From NCBI GenBank assembly GCA_900618425.1, contig UZAN01039853.1, positions 44,684-108,683 of the forward strand: a DNA stretch of 64,000 nt. Direction: 5' to 3'. Below are positions 46,593 through 58,479 of the stretch, piece by piece. Position 1 is the stretch's first letter. Every line of letters starts with the position of its first letter. The DNA comes from Echinostoma caproni. Its lineage: Eukaryota; Platyhelminthes; Trematoda; Plagiorchiida; Echinostomatidae. The notes under the pieces were generated by a model that was given only the letters and a program-made list of their open reading frames with translations, was not told the origin of the DNA and did no database searches. The position numbers and the translations under genes were made by a program.

Positions 46593-48660
46593 TAATGCGG
46601 GAATGAATTGTGTCTGCTTTTGCCTTGCTCTGTGGTTTGGGTCGCGCCTGTTTGTCCATGAATACCGCGTTGGTTGTACAGTCGTTGCATAATGTTTATC
46701 GATTTCCACGTGTCCCCTGAATAAGTTGATCGAAGCAGCTATTCAAGAATCAAACTTTCCCCCTTCCACTTGGCCCTTGCCACCACTTTTGCGTCGTTAA
46801 TTCTGATCTCGTGAACTGTCTTTTCGCGGTGGTTCCACAGTTGTAACTTTAAGTTAGCGCGTCTTGGTGCAAGTGTGTGTTCGTTCGAGAGCACATTTGT
46901 TTTACTGTCTCTTCCACGCATTGTTGATCACAGCCTATGCATGGAATTGCGTACGCCAACCCTGATTGACCGTGTGGTTCTACATAGTCTTTGCCGTCGA
47001 ACGAAATTGGCAGCAGTATTGTTGTAGGTTTGTTGGCAATGGTTATACCCAGATTGCGAAGGATGCAATCCACGGCTTCTGATACCCCACATATGCATGG
47101 TAATCAGAGTTTCCTTTTCTTACCTTAATCGTTCGGTTTTCTTTTTCCCTAAGGCATGAATGGAAAAAACTTTGGGGTATCCATTTGTGCGGAATTGATG
47201 GAATAGATGTGTTTTTTTCTTGATGCCGAAGTTCTTCTGTGCAATACAGTCTGTCCGCAAGGTGGAATAAAGTGTACACACAGCTTCGAAGGTGACACGT
47301 GGGATGATAGCTATTGTAGTTCAGCACCTGATCAGTTGTTATCGGTTTCTTCTACACAGCGGTTTCTGTGTTTCCGTCTGGTTTTCGTATGACGAGGATA
47401 TCCAAGAAAGGGAGCTTCATATCGTTTTACTCCTCGAAGGTAAATGCTATCCCTGGCATAACCTTGTTTAGGGCATCATGGAATTGTTCCATTCTTTCTG
47501 CTGGTAGCACCTCAAAGGTGTCGTTCACATATTGGATCCAGAGACGAGGACGGTATTCTTCAACTTCCTTGGCTTGAAACTGTTTCATCATCGCAACAAC
47601 TAGTAGGCCTTATATTGGTGATCCTATTGGGGTTCCTTTCATCCGTCAATTCATCCTCCCTTTAAACTGCAGCTGTGTTTCCATGCAGAGTTAAAGCAGT
47701 TGCATAATGTCAATCACTGACAGTGGTGTTCTTTCTGGAAAACAAAGTACATCTCTTATCAGATTTTGTATGCTCTCCAGAGCCAGTTGTATCCATATGT
47801 TTGTGAAAGATGGGACATCGAAGGACACCACTTTTTTCGGTTTTAGCTCTAATTCTCTCATTAAATCTAGGAATGTGACCGAGGTTTTATGGCGTTATCT
47901 TTTATAATAGACGGGTATAATAAATGCAGGAGTTACTTGGCCATTGCGAGTTGGGATCCTTTGTTGAAGGAACGATTGGACGTAGTGTTACGCCGGTCTA
48001 TGCACCTTTGGTACTCAGTGGATCCACGGGATGTTACCCTTCGTAGGTTTGATGTCTTTGTATCGTTTTTCACTAAGTTTATTGGTTGACCTGAGTTCTG
48101 TGGGCTTTTTAGTCAACTTATAACGTAGATCTATTTATAGGGTTTCCTATGACTGTTTCCAATGTCTTCGAATCGCCGATAAGTCTACCCATTTTATCTT
48201 TGCACTCCGTTTTGTCTGGGATCGCAGTCGCATTATCCTTATATGTGGGGAAAATAACGATGTCTTCATTTATGGCGTAGTACTTTTATTGCTTTGATCT
48301 CAGCTGGTGGTAGGTGACATGTGTCTCTCGGACGTGTGGGTTGTGGGCAGATATTCGTCCGGAGCTGTTGTCTTTTTACTTCAGTTAGTGGACACTGTCG
48401 AATTCCGGCCTCACATGAGGTGATGAAATCGGTCGGCCTTGCCTTTGCGCAGTTGAATTTTAGTCCTTCCAGCAAAACCGATGTTTTCCTTGGTGCAAGT
48501 TGATACGATGAAAGATTGTAGATTAAGTTAGCGTCTCCATGTTTTGTTGGGTTCAATGATAGAAATTTCATATTGAGTCTTTCCCTATCTTTGATAAGCA
48601 AGTATTTGATGTTGTTGGAATAACTTTCTCCACTCGTTCCATCCAATCACCATTGAGTAA
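46555..48660 (-). mobile_element. Nearly complete Penelope-like element (RT and GIY-YIG), inactive
   Basis: From 48,646 down, the minus strand gives an N-terminal region (127 codons, YLLIKDRERLNMKFLSLNP, LPPAEIKAIKVLRHK), then the RT: VVSFDVPSFTNIWIQLALE (about 47,840-47,780), MKGTPIGSPI (about 47,640), WIQYVNDTFEVL (YVND at 47,531-47,520) and MKLPFLDILVIRKPDG. The endonuclease follows: SGLAYAIPCIGCDQQCVEET, a run with several His, and DAKVVARAKWKGESLILE. The RT active site has YVND instead of YVDD, and the GETG-like turn is EETV, so catalysis is lost in both enzymes. In-frame stops are also present. A hammerhead-like motif sits at its 3' end. Confidence 0.85.
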
Positions 48661-49149
48661 TTCTGATTCTTTGGTTTTTTAATGACTGCATTTATTTTTT
48701 GTAAAGTTACAGTGAATGAACTCGTCGTCATTAATTTGGAATCAACTCGTTAAATTCTCACGGTCAAATGTTATTCTACAACGTGTAGTGTTAAACCGAA
48801 ACCGATTGACGCCCAGTAATAATTGAGTGTTGAACTCTCTTTGACATCCACCTTTTCCCCTTTCCTTCTACAGGCTGTACAAGTTGCGGGAAGCCCAGCT
48901 CAGTGATATAAGACACTAAGAACGAAGACCAAAACAGCACCCACACGTAACATTATCATTTTGTATTGTAACCATTTCATATTCTTATAGTGTTACTACG
49001 TTTTGCACCAATATGATTTCTTCCAAATCCGTCGAGTCTTCTCTCGGATCGAAAAATACTACGAACGTCACATTTTTGAAATCCTTGCATTTTATCGAGC
49101 GAAAATATCAGCTACTAGTTTTTTGCCCATTCTGTGAGAAATCGCTTCA

Positions 49150-51545
49150 AATGACTGCAAAGATCCATTCATAGGCACCACAGAAAACACCGTGCCGACT
49201 GGTGTGTGGCGCTTAAGCGGCGTTCTGTTGATAATTTGATCGTTCCGTCCATTATCTCATGTAACATTTGTTCGCTAATGGGAAAACTCGATGATATCAA
49301 AAGCATAATATACAAAAATGAATGCACGAATATAGAGGTAATTCTACTCCAGGAAAGGTGGGTACATCCTGACATCGAGGAAAACATTGTGCATCTTGAT
49401 GTGTTTGACATATTCTGAGGCGATCGCAATGCAAACTTCCTTCACAGAGGTCTGGGAGTGGTCACTTTCGTCAACAGAAAATGGTGCGAAAATGCTCATC
49501 AATGTTTTAACTTTGGTATTCCTAAGATAAATTGTATCTTTGTTTATTGTCAGCCCCGATTTCTCAGTCCTTTTCATCACACTACATTGGCAGACATTTG
49601 CATTGCTCCCGATAGGCCTACCTCTAATATTCTTTCTCTCCACCGCTTGTAACAGGTTTAGATCAATCTTTATGCATTGCTGGTCGTAATTTTAATCGTT
49701 TTCATATGTCTTTCCTTACAACTTTATACCTGACAAATCATGTAAATTTTCCTACCCGACTTGGTGTCCGACCTGACGGGATTTTTGTCAATAGCCCAGA
49801 AATCTTTTCATTAATAACCGGGTTCCCATAGGTAGGTCCAGCCATTGCTCTTTTTTCAACTGAAGATTAATGGTAAACATTTTCATCACCAAATGAACCG
49901 GTGCACATCTAGAATCATCAGAAGGGGGATTCGAACTCCTAACAACTTATCCAAACTTGGAGGTATGGTTTATTCTACCGATTGCACTGTATTTTCCAAT
50001 GCTGATAACTCTTCCAGTTGTAAGCATCTGACAAGTTATCTTAATTCTTGCTATGATTTGTGTTGTTCAGCTGAGACTTTATATATTCAAAATGACAGAT
50101 TCTTTCCGCCTCTTCAAAAACGGCTTCGTCTTGATAAAGAAAATGACTGGAAAGTGCAGTGCTGCCAAAATTTATCGTTATTAATAAAACTGGAAATACA
50201 GCACATAAATCGAATATATATGTCGAGACTCTTATGGGAAACCAGAACCGTCGTGATATGTTGTTTGCTTTGGAGCAGATCTAGGGATAACCCAATAGCA
50301 CTTTTCCGGACGTCGAACAGTTAAACCGTCAATTCTCAAATGTTACTATATGGAATTAAACAGCACCTTTATTCACATCTAATGAGGAGAACTATTCTGT
50401 CACCTCTGTGGAAGCGCTAAATGTACTGAAGTCCCTTAAATCTAACAAGGCACATAGCCCTGATTCAAAGTCCCCCGTCCTGCTGAAAGTGTAGACTGAA
50501 CAACTTGCTTCACCTATTTTCAGTCTGTGCGTGTCACCTGAAAGTATCCCTGATTGTTGGAGAGATGCCCGAATAATACCAATTCCCCAAAAAGGATCTT
50601 TCAACTATCGATCGATTGCTTACACATCAGCATTATTGAAAGTATTCGAAAGGGTCCTTCTTACCCGTTGACCGTTTTCTGTTAACCATGACCCTATTCA
50701 GTTTGCTTACAAACATTCACTTTCCACTGTTGATGCTGTTGCTCACATTGTTCATTCCGTTTCATCCTTATTAGATGTTTAACTTTTCTTGATTATGCTT
50801 TCGGATCACTTTACCGCGGCAATCTCATTCAAAAACTTTCAGATTGTGGTCTGGCACCTAATTCGTTAAATGTACCAATTAATTACTTCACTCATTGGAC
50901 GCATTAGAGTTTTTGTAACGGTAAATCTTCCTCCCTCCTAGAAGTTAACTCTGGAGTTTTGCAGGGTGCTACTCGGTCTTCATTTCTTTTTGCACTTTAC
51001 AGGAAGGACCCTCCCATTCCTCCCAACTTTATCGCGTGATGACGTAGTAGTCGGCTGTCCCTCGACTGTTCTTGATTGTTTGTGTCAACTTCAAGTTTCT
51101 CTTACTAAAATTTTTAGTTGGTCGACTCCCCAATCTCCAATGCTTAATGTAAACAAGCACCTAGATTTTTCTTTTAGCCTTAAACCAGATATGCATTATT
51201 AAACCCTTTTGAGTAATCAGCCTGAACTTTCTGTTGATGGTAATGCCATCATTGAAGCTCTCTGTGAAATATCTTGAAGTAGTTTGTGACATCATCCTTC
51301 TGGGTACAAGCATGTTGAAGACATTTATATTCGGGTTCGTAGGCCATCCTTCTACCCTTTTAGGCTCAAAACGCTTGGCGTTACCCTGAATGTAATTATC
51401 AAATTTGTGACTGCATGCATTCTTCCACTTTGGTTAGACTGTTTCCCGGTATATTTTCCCAGTCTAAAGGAGGAAGACTTTATCCTCTGTTCTAAATCTC
51501 CTAAACAACGTCCCGTTGCAGTGGCATTTCAAAGACTCCGTTTTG
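49150..51545 (+). mobile_element. CR1/jockey-like LINE, degenerate, endonuclease and RT
   Basis: The endonuclease part is seen at 49,206-49,652: IISCNICSLMGKLDDIKSII, VILLQERWVHPDIEE, and after one stop GVVTFVNRKWCENAHQCFNF. The RT follows from about 50,390: ALNVLKSLKSNKAHSPDS, FNYRSIAYTSALLKVFERVL, IQFAYKHSLSTVDAVAHIVH, VLQGATRSSFLFALY (motif near 50,955) and SRDDVVV in place of YADDV (about 51,030). The remainder to about 51,545 is LINE thumb-like sequence. There are at least five stops. It is one collinear insertion of about 2.4 kb. Its 5' ORF was not seen. Confidence 0.8.
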
Positions 51546-52335
51546 GTTGACTTTATTGTGAGCAAGCGTTTTGATTCATGCGATAAATTGATCTGTTCCT
51601 GATAGGAAAGTAATTATACGTACTGTGTGTGAATGTGTGTTTTGATAAAGAAATCCTTCGCCCGGGGTGGAGGGGGAGGGGTGTGGGGTAAAGTGCATAA
51701 GGACGCCAGCAATCCCCGGCGGTTTTCCGATAGATATAACTCTGTAGATCAAAGCGTACAGACACTTGTGGAAAAAAGCCAACCATTATCGGACAATCGG
51801 GAGCTTCTTTCAGACACCCCTGACAGAAGTTATGCAATACGTTTTGCAGGAATATTGTCTAATTGAAATTGATTAAGCGCAAACATGTTTTCTTTTGGTT
51901 CACGCTTTGTTTGTTGTGTATAGGACAAACGTTTCCAAAGCGATCTTGTCGCAAAGCAATCAGTTGTGTTTTAATCGAGTTGAAACCGAAGAGTCTGTTG
52001 GCACAAAAATTAGCTGGGTTGTGCAAGTCACAAAGTTCAATCATGCTATCTGCTGTTTTAATCACGTAAAAACTCGTCGGATCACTCCTGTGGTGTTTAA
52101 CCGATCGGTATGCTTGAGTGTGTCGCCTGTAAATTAGCGGTATCGATTTCCGATAAAGCGAATGGATGAGACGGATCAAGAGGTGCATTGACCAAAATTG
52201 CTCACCTTTATTCCATTTTTTTGTATCTGAAAGCCGGTGAAGGAATAGAAAGTAACAAAAACAAATACCCGAACTATTGGTTTACATGCTCAGCTGACAC
52301 GTTTAAATGTTTTGGCAGCAGGCACGAGCAAAAAT
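51546..52335. other. No recognisable gene
   Basis: Minus ORFs of 94 and 109 codons (51,837-51,553 and 52,188-51,859) are unassigned and overlap plus ORFs. Confidence 0.4.
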
Positions 52336-52779
52336 NNNNNNNNNNNNNNNNNNNNNNNNNNNNNNNNNNNNNNNNNNNNNNNNNNNNNNNNNNNNNNNNN
52401 NNNNNNNNNNNNNNNNNNNNNNNNNNNNNNNNNNNNNNNNNNNNNNNNNNNNNNNNNNNNNNNNNNNNNNNNNNNNNNNNNNNNNNNNNNNNNNNNNNNN
52501 NNNNNNNNNNNNNNNNNNNNNNNNNNNNNNNNNNNNNNNNNNNNNNNNNNNNNNNNNNNNNNNNNNNNNNNNNNNNNNNNNNNNNNNNNNNNNNNNNNNN
52601 NNNNNNNNNNNNNNNNNNNNNNNNNNNNNNNNNNNNNNNNNNNNNNNNNNNNNNNNNNNNNNNNNNNNNNNNNNNNNNNNNNNNNNNNNNNNNNNNNNNN
52701 NNNNNNNNNNNNNNNNNNNNNNNNNNNNNNNNNNNNNNNNNNNNNNNNNNNNNNNNNNNNNNNNNNNNNNNNNNNNNNN
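52336..52779. other. Assembly gap (444 N)
   Basis: Run of N. ORFs across it have no meaning. I see no repeated flank here. Confidence 1.
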
Positions 52780-53084
52780 AAAATTGGAAGAGCATGAAAG
52801 ATTTTCACCATATTCACTCACATACAAAATAGCACCGCTATATTCAAATGAACCCAAACTTGGTACGGATAAAACATGAGGGTTGCACCTCTGTATGTTG
52901 GTTATTCAGGCGGCTGAATGCACCACGCCACTGTATTCGATTATGAATCAGGCCTGACTCTGTTATGACCAAAGTGATCGGTACGGAAAACAACAGTCGG
53001 AGGCCATTTAATGCCACGAGGCAGTGTGGTATTTTGCATATACTTCACATTTACTTGCGGGATAATTAAAATTTATTCGTTTGA

Positions 53085-53455
53085 ACTGAGTACCCTACGG
53101 ACTTCACTTTCACGCCAACTCAAAAGTTCATCGATTCAACGACACACTCGGAGGCACTAGACTCGAGTTTTGCTCTGATTAGAGCTCATCAGCAGTGTAT
53201 ATCCATCATCCCGTCCAGAATTGGAACTCCGAACCCATCGCACGGAAAGCGTGTACGTTACCACTGTGCCATACCATGGTTGAAGCAAATTGCCAATGCA
53301 TGTTTCTTTAGGTGTTGTCTTCAGTAATAGTCAGTCAGTTCATTTGGCAACAAAGTAAGACACAGATGACAACTTGTTAACTCCAATCGGAAACCTACTA
53401 CCAAATCTGGACTTCCATGCATGTACGGACTGATTCGCCTGATTCAGAGACTCCA
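53085..53455 (-). repeat. tRNA-derived SINE with hammerhead ribozyme, copy 2 (best preserved)
   Basis: On the minus strand the A box TGGCACAGTGG (about 53,270) is followed, about 25 bases later, by a B box region (GGTTCGGAGTTCCAATTC, about 53,237-53,220), then a hammerhead (53,197-53,155) and a tail of about 70 bases. The same order with the same tail is seen at 42,240-42,610. The tail is also related to the foldback repeat at 55,034-55,193. The order Pol III promoter then hammerhead is that of the schistosome Sm-alpha elements. Confidence 0.8.
53155..53197 (-). ncRNA. Hammerhead ribozyme, one core change
   Basis: Minus strand: CACTG (stem I 5'), CTGATGA core (53,192-53,186), GCTCTAATCAGAGC (stem II, 5 pairs, 4-base loop), AAAAC in place of GAAAC, TCGAGTC, then TAGTG (stem I 3'; 5 pairs counting one G-T). 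Stem III is ACTC/GAGT with no loop, so it would act as a dimer or in trans, as known for minimal type I hammerheads. The predicted cut is after C at 53,160. The G12 to A change should weaken or stop cleavage. Confidence 0.7.
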
Positions 53456-54283
53456 ACGATGGAATACTGAAAACCGTACAGCATCGTTAACGTGGACTGG
53501 CTAAGTTCCGTAACTGCAAAGGAAAATAATGTGACCTGAAGTGTTATGCCTCCGTCCATTTAAAGGAAGACAGGTTCGTACCGGGTGGTCCCGCAGATAC
53601 CTCAGGTGGACTAACACCTCCCGGGGTGATGCTATGCACGCAACGATTTATCCCTCAACGAATGCCGATTGGTGCTATATAACTCCCGAAGTAGACAAGA
53701 TAATCGAATGCATTCGAAACATTACCATTAATGACAGTTAGATGAATAAGTTGTTGCAAGTGTTGAGGCACATCCCATACAGAGTTTTTCAATCGCCGAG
53801 CCGTTCATCACGGTTTGTACTGCTTGCCCATGCTCACTGAACAAGATGACATCACCGGGAACTCTTTTCGCTGAAAGATTAGAAAGGTTTCTCGAGTCAG
53901 TAATTATTGTTGATGTTCAGTGGTCGTGGAATCCCAGTTTATCAAAGGAAGTGTGCAAACAGGGTATACAATTTCTTCTATGAAGTAGCTTCATTTTGAT
54001 GAGAATCTTATGGATTCATAGCTGGATTCAAAAATAATGTAACTCAACAGTCAGATAGGTTCCGAGAAAACTTTTAGAAAGCATTGCATACCTTTCTGCA
54101 ACCTTTTGAAGGCTGTGGTAAACAGAGTAAAGTATGTGCACAAGTATAAATATATCACATCTACGATCAATCCATAGTCAACGCATTGGAGTATGATATA
54201 TATGAAGTTATAAATGTTCTGTTAGGACACTCCTTCTAAAGCCGTAAAAGCACGGCACAGTTAGAAACCATCTATGGGATATA
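53456..54283. other. No recognisable gene
   Basis: A 66-codon plus ORF at 53,541-53,741 is unassigned. No repeat shared with the window was found. Confidence 0.4.
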
Positions 54284-54799
54284 ATGTTTATAGTTTGTGA
54301 CATCTACAGAAGCCCAGTTATGCGCGGTTGTGCGTTCCATACGTGGTCGATCGAATACTCCGTGCTGGTCTCAAACGCCTGCCCCACGCAGACGCAACGC
54401 AATTTCATTTCTCCTCCTGCGTGCACCACAAACGAACTTTGCCCGCTGATCCTTCACAGAACAAAATTTCGGGACACCCGTGCGTTCAGTAGAGACCCAC
54501 AGCGATTGATCATAGATTATTTTATGGATACATTGCACATTATGGGATACTTTACGGAAGATTACACTGATGCAAGTGATCAGTTAGACGCATTGATTAC
54601 CAGAAATCACAAGTTATTATTCCACCACATGATGTACCGTATGGCATTCACTGATTGTAAGCAGCTGATGGACGAGGCAAACGCAATCATTAACAAGGAC
54701 ACAAGCACACATCCGAGTGCTCACGGACGCACACGGTTCACAGTGACGATGGCACGTAGCTTCGAAGATCTCTCAGATTTAGTATTTGCAACACGGTAA
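54284..54799 (+). CDS. Hypothetical 171-codon ORF, possibly a last exon
   Basis: This is one of the longest continuous frames without N in the window. A good acceptor (TGATCCTTCACAG, AG near 54,459) would start an exon reading NKFRDTRAFSRDPQRL or, in the open frame, TKFRDTRAFSRDPQRLIIDY, then MDTLHIMGYFTEDYTDASDQ, a His-rich stretch (FHHMMYRMAF), CKQLMDEANAIINKD and a stop at 54,799. Composition (balanced charges, few stops in frame) looks protein-like. I do not recognise the family, and no neighbour supports it. It could be a host exon or a retroelement ORF I failed to identify. Confidence 0.4.
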   Translation: MFIVCDIYRSPVMRGCAFHTWSIEYSVLVSNACPTQTQRNFISPPACTTNELCPLILHRTKFRDTRAFSRDPQRLIIDYFMDTLHIMGYFTEDYTDASDQLDALITRNHKLLFHHMMYRMAFTDCKQLMDEANAIINKDTSTHPSAHGRTRFTVTMARSFEDLSDLVFATR

Positions 54800-55033
54800 C
54801 TTTGCATGATTGATAACATTCCTCCAATTGTTGGCCCATATTTTATCCACCACAATGCAACATTTCGCAATTAAGCTATCCTGAGATAACATCCGTTAAT
54901 AGAGGCTGATTGAAATATACAAAAATATCTTTGTTTTTGAATGAACAACAAACTCACCTTGTTTGGTCTTGCGATTCACTGAATACAAAAAGATTCCACT
55001 CTTCACAACAGTGTTTGACTTTCAAGAATACGT

Positions 55034-55193
55034 TTCAATTTTCATTGAGTTGTGCTGACTATCCTTCGGGCTTCACCTTCACACACAATCCTCAGTTCAT
55101 CGATTCACCTGCACTCATTGACTCAGTGAACTGAAGATTGTGCGTGAATTTCATGTCCGAAGGATAATCAGCTCAACTCAATAAAAATCAATT
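55034..55193. repeat. Foldback (inverted repeat) of ~70-base arms
   Basis: The left arm 55,034-55,102 and the right arm 55,124-55,193 are reverse complements at roughly four of five positions, with a loop of about 21 bases. Landmarks are GAGTTGTGCTGACTATCCTT on the left and AAGGATAATCAGCTCAACTC on the right. The left arm also matches the tail of the hammerhead SINE at 53,085-53,155. Confidence 0.8.
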
Positions 55194-57450
55194 ATCCCAC
55201 ACCCCTACTCGCAAGTAACTGTGAGTCAAATGATGCTGAATGAGAAAACATTTGCATAAATACAGAAAGGAACAGAGAGAGGTAATATCGGTTTATGACA
55301 TATTTCTAATTAAAAAGGTTTGCTCCGTTTTGTCTAAAGAAATCCCTTGCTTAATACTGTACTACATACTTTCTCACACTCATCGATCGATTGTTTCTGG
55401 TGGGCTTTTCGGTTAACTAGTATACGGTTGTGAATGTTCGGCGAAGAACGTCCAATTATATTTGTCAGTTATGCGCTGTTACAGATTCCTAACAGAGAAG
55501 AATTTGCCGTACACATTGCGTCCAAAGACTTTTGTTCGGTGAATGAAACGGTGACGCTATATGACCAATTTACTCTTTTATGGAGAAATCCAAAACCACA
55601 CCGCTTAAACACTGTGTTTGTCACCCAACCCTGATATACAGCATGCATATCTACCTGTGATATGGTTGGCTGGACATACAGCAATGGATACCGCGGTCTG
55701 TTGCGGGAGATGGATCAATCTTGTATTTTACACTTGAGTACCTGAAACTACAATCGTTGGAAATAAATCTCTTACAAAACGGAAACTTGTCGAGAAGTTA
55801 GCTTCCAGTTCAACGAGACTGACATGACCAAAATCCACATAAATAACGCATATTCTAGAATTAAGTGCTCTGATGCAAATCGCTCATTTTGTTCACCTTA
55901 AGCCGATGCTTTTGCATTTTCCTGGTAACTATATTGCGACTTTAAGCACTGAAAATGAAACATAAATCTGACGGTACTGGATTAACCTAAGTTGAGTGTG
56001 TACACAATGATGAAAATCAGTGAGTGTACAGGTCAATAATAGCCAAAATGTAACGCACAGTTTATCGGGTAGAATTTGCACACACACACGCACACAAACC
56101 TATCATTTATTACTCAGTTGGCATCAAATAGTTACAACCTCAACTGTGGTCCGGTCGATATTTGCAGTTATTGACCCTCTGGTCTAAAGGAATTCAAATG
56201 ACCTTGAGAAAACAAACATCTTCAAGGTGATTGGAATCAGACCTTGGAGTGGATCGGTCGATGGAGCCCGTGCTCGGATACAATGATCAGCAAATTGTTG
56301 TGAGCGCTTGTGAAATCGAACTTCCATTTATAGTGATTATACCCCATTGCTCCTGTTCGCCGAACTTGGTAATGAGTTTGCAAACATTGCACCACCAGCC
56401 GAGGTGACACTGTCAGTGCTTTTGAAGTGGCCACTTCACATGGAAGAAGCGACATTTCGAAATATTTGCGGATTGCTACCGGAGAACCGATAGATTTCCT
56501 CTACAACGTTTGCATTGTGGAATAACACTGTGATCAAGATCGTCAAAGAAAGTCTAAAAGTTAAATTGAATCTTACGTCAATTTTGATCTTTCCGTTCTT
56601 CCACATTTTTGGACCGCTGTACCACATGGATAAGATGATTTCTAAAATTCGCAAAACAGCTGAAATTCTGCTCAGAGACAGCAAGCCCTTTCTTTTCTCT
56701 TCGCAGTGTAACTGCTCCACGCAACAAACCACCATCTCTTTTTTCCAGGAACTGATCAGCCAGACCACAAACCCATTGAAACCTATTGGCGAGGTTGCAC
56801 TCTCGAAGCTGACAAATCAATCCATCGAAAACTCATCCATTTCCTAAGGAAGGCATCACTGATACTTCAAATTTTCTCTGCAGCGCACAAGTCCTTGTAC
56901 CCGAAATTAAACGAAGCAAAAGGCGCATGTTAGTGGACTGTTAGAAGCTCTTAGAAGCATACACACTGCCCCGGATAGATGAAATAGCATTTGAACTATC
57001 CGGATGCGCTAGTTACAGTACCTTAAACATTTATACCACTAAGTAGGTATTGAAGAAAACGGTCGACCGTTCACTGTCTTTGAGTTCTGCAGTAAACTAT
57101 TGCTACTCTCTGAAATACCGCTTTCAATGTAGAGTGGCCTTGCTGGCAGTCAGTGGGCAATCGACAAGCTTGTCCTGGACTGCAAAATGGCATGTGCATT
57201 AGCCTTTACTGAAACAATAATAGATTTGAAGTGAATAAGGACGACCACGGTAAAAATCCGATTAGTTTTATTAACACCCAAGAACAGTGCATCAATGATA
57301 CTAAAGAAGTTAAACTCCCGGGTTGCATAGTCTCACAACTTGATGAGATCGAACCAGGAACGGTTGAATCCACTCCAAGAACTGCAACCTTCAAGGGACA
57401 TCAAGTCGCAACTACTGCCCATCAGTTTATTCTCATTGTCTTCCTCGATT
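55194..57450. other. No supported gene
   Basis: Overlapping ORFs on both strands at 56,436-56,847 (110 codons each) are unassigned. An ACACAC tract lies near 56,079-56,097. The right end merges into gypsy coding sequence. Confidence 0.35.
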
Positions 57451-57459
57451 ATTGAACAA

Positions 57460-58340
57460 GATATATCTTCTGATAAACAATCATGTATTTTTCCTAAATA
57501 TGTTGGAAAATGCGGATATCCTACGTATCGAATCGAATATAAAACTGGTCGTGTCAGACAGCTCTCTCAAGTCACCCTCTCGCACAAGTGTAGACCAGTC
57601 GCCTTTTTCTCTCGAACGTTATCCTCGAACAAATTACATCAGTTACCTATGGACAAATTATTCGGAAGAAGATATACCAGTTGCAGGGCATGCAATTTCA
57701 AGTCTATTGCATATCCATAATCTGCCGCTTTCATGCTTTATTTAGAATTTAAGGGTACAATGAAAAATGACAAAAATCAAACGTAAAAAGGTGACTTATG
57801 TTAACACACTTTTGGTATTTCCATCTTCCTGATCGTGAAAACCTAATGACTGACGCACGGCTTCTGTTCGCCGCCTATATCATCAGGACCAATCAAACAA
57901 TCAAGTTGTTTTATAAACTGTCTAAAAGCCGCCTGGATGCTTCATTTAACAGAACTAAAAATCTACCTTACATAGTAGACGAAGTGACTTCGGTCACCAG
58001 CAGCTGCTCACTCTGCTCTAGATTTCAACTACATTTTTGTAAATTTCCTACCCTGAATCTGATTAAAGCCATCAAGCCGTTTGAATGGTTGAACATCAAT
58101 TTAAAAAGAAATGCTTGCATCAGAATCTAGAAACCGATTCTTGTAAAAGACTTTGAATAAGTACTGAAGGTTCCCTTCTGACTATGCCTCCCCAAATTAT
58201 CAGCTACTACAGTCCTCCAGTGCCTTGATCTTTCATTCTCGATTTTTTATATGCAAAGCCAGAGGCATTCTGATAGGGGTTCATCCTTCATGTATGCGGA
58301 CCTTCACAATAACGGTGTTGTCTCTAGCCGAAGAACGGAG
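57460..58340 (+). mobile_element. Ty3/gypsy RNase H and integrase fragment
   Basis: Forward, HKCRPVAFFSRTLSSNKLHQ (about 57,580-57,640) is the RNase H connection typical of Ty3/gypsy pol. The integrase follows: RTKNLPYIVDEVTSVTSSCS and CSRFQLHF (remnant of the HHCC finger; only part of the Cys pair is left), then LIKAIKPFEWLNINLK before the catalytic core, and beyond 58,130 a decayed DDE region in shifted frames (PNYQLLQ, SDRGSSFM-like). RT and the 5' part are not recognised. Inactive. Confidence 0.7.
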
Positions 58341-58479
58341 TACAATTGACGAGGAAGAGCTTCATGCCCGAATTCAGACGCCGGCACTTGCTCGGTCAGA
58401 TGTTATGTCCAGAGCAGTTTCATCTGAAGGTCTATCCAAGACTCCATAGAAGCATGTGACGCTTTCGACAAAGGTTCCG

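Noticed and set aside
52188..52879. Long ORFs across the second gap
   Set aside because: Almost all residues are N.
56436..56847. Overlapping 110-codon ORFs on both strands as a gene
   Set aside because: Neither has a recognisable motif or splice support. Mutual overlap suggests chance openness.
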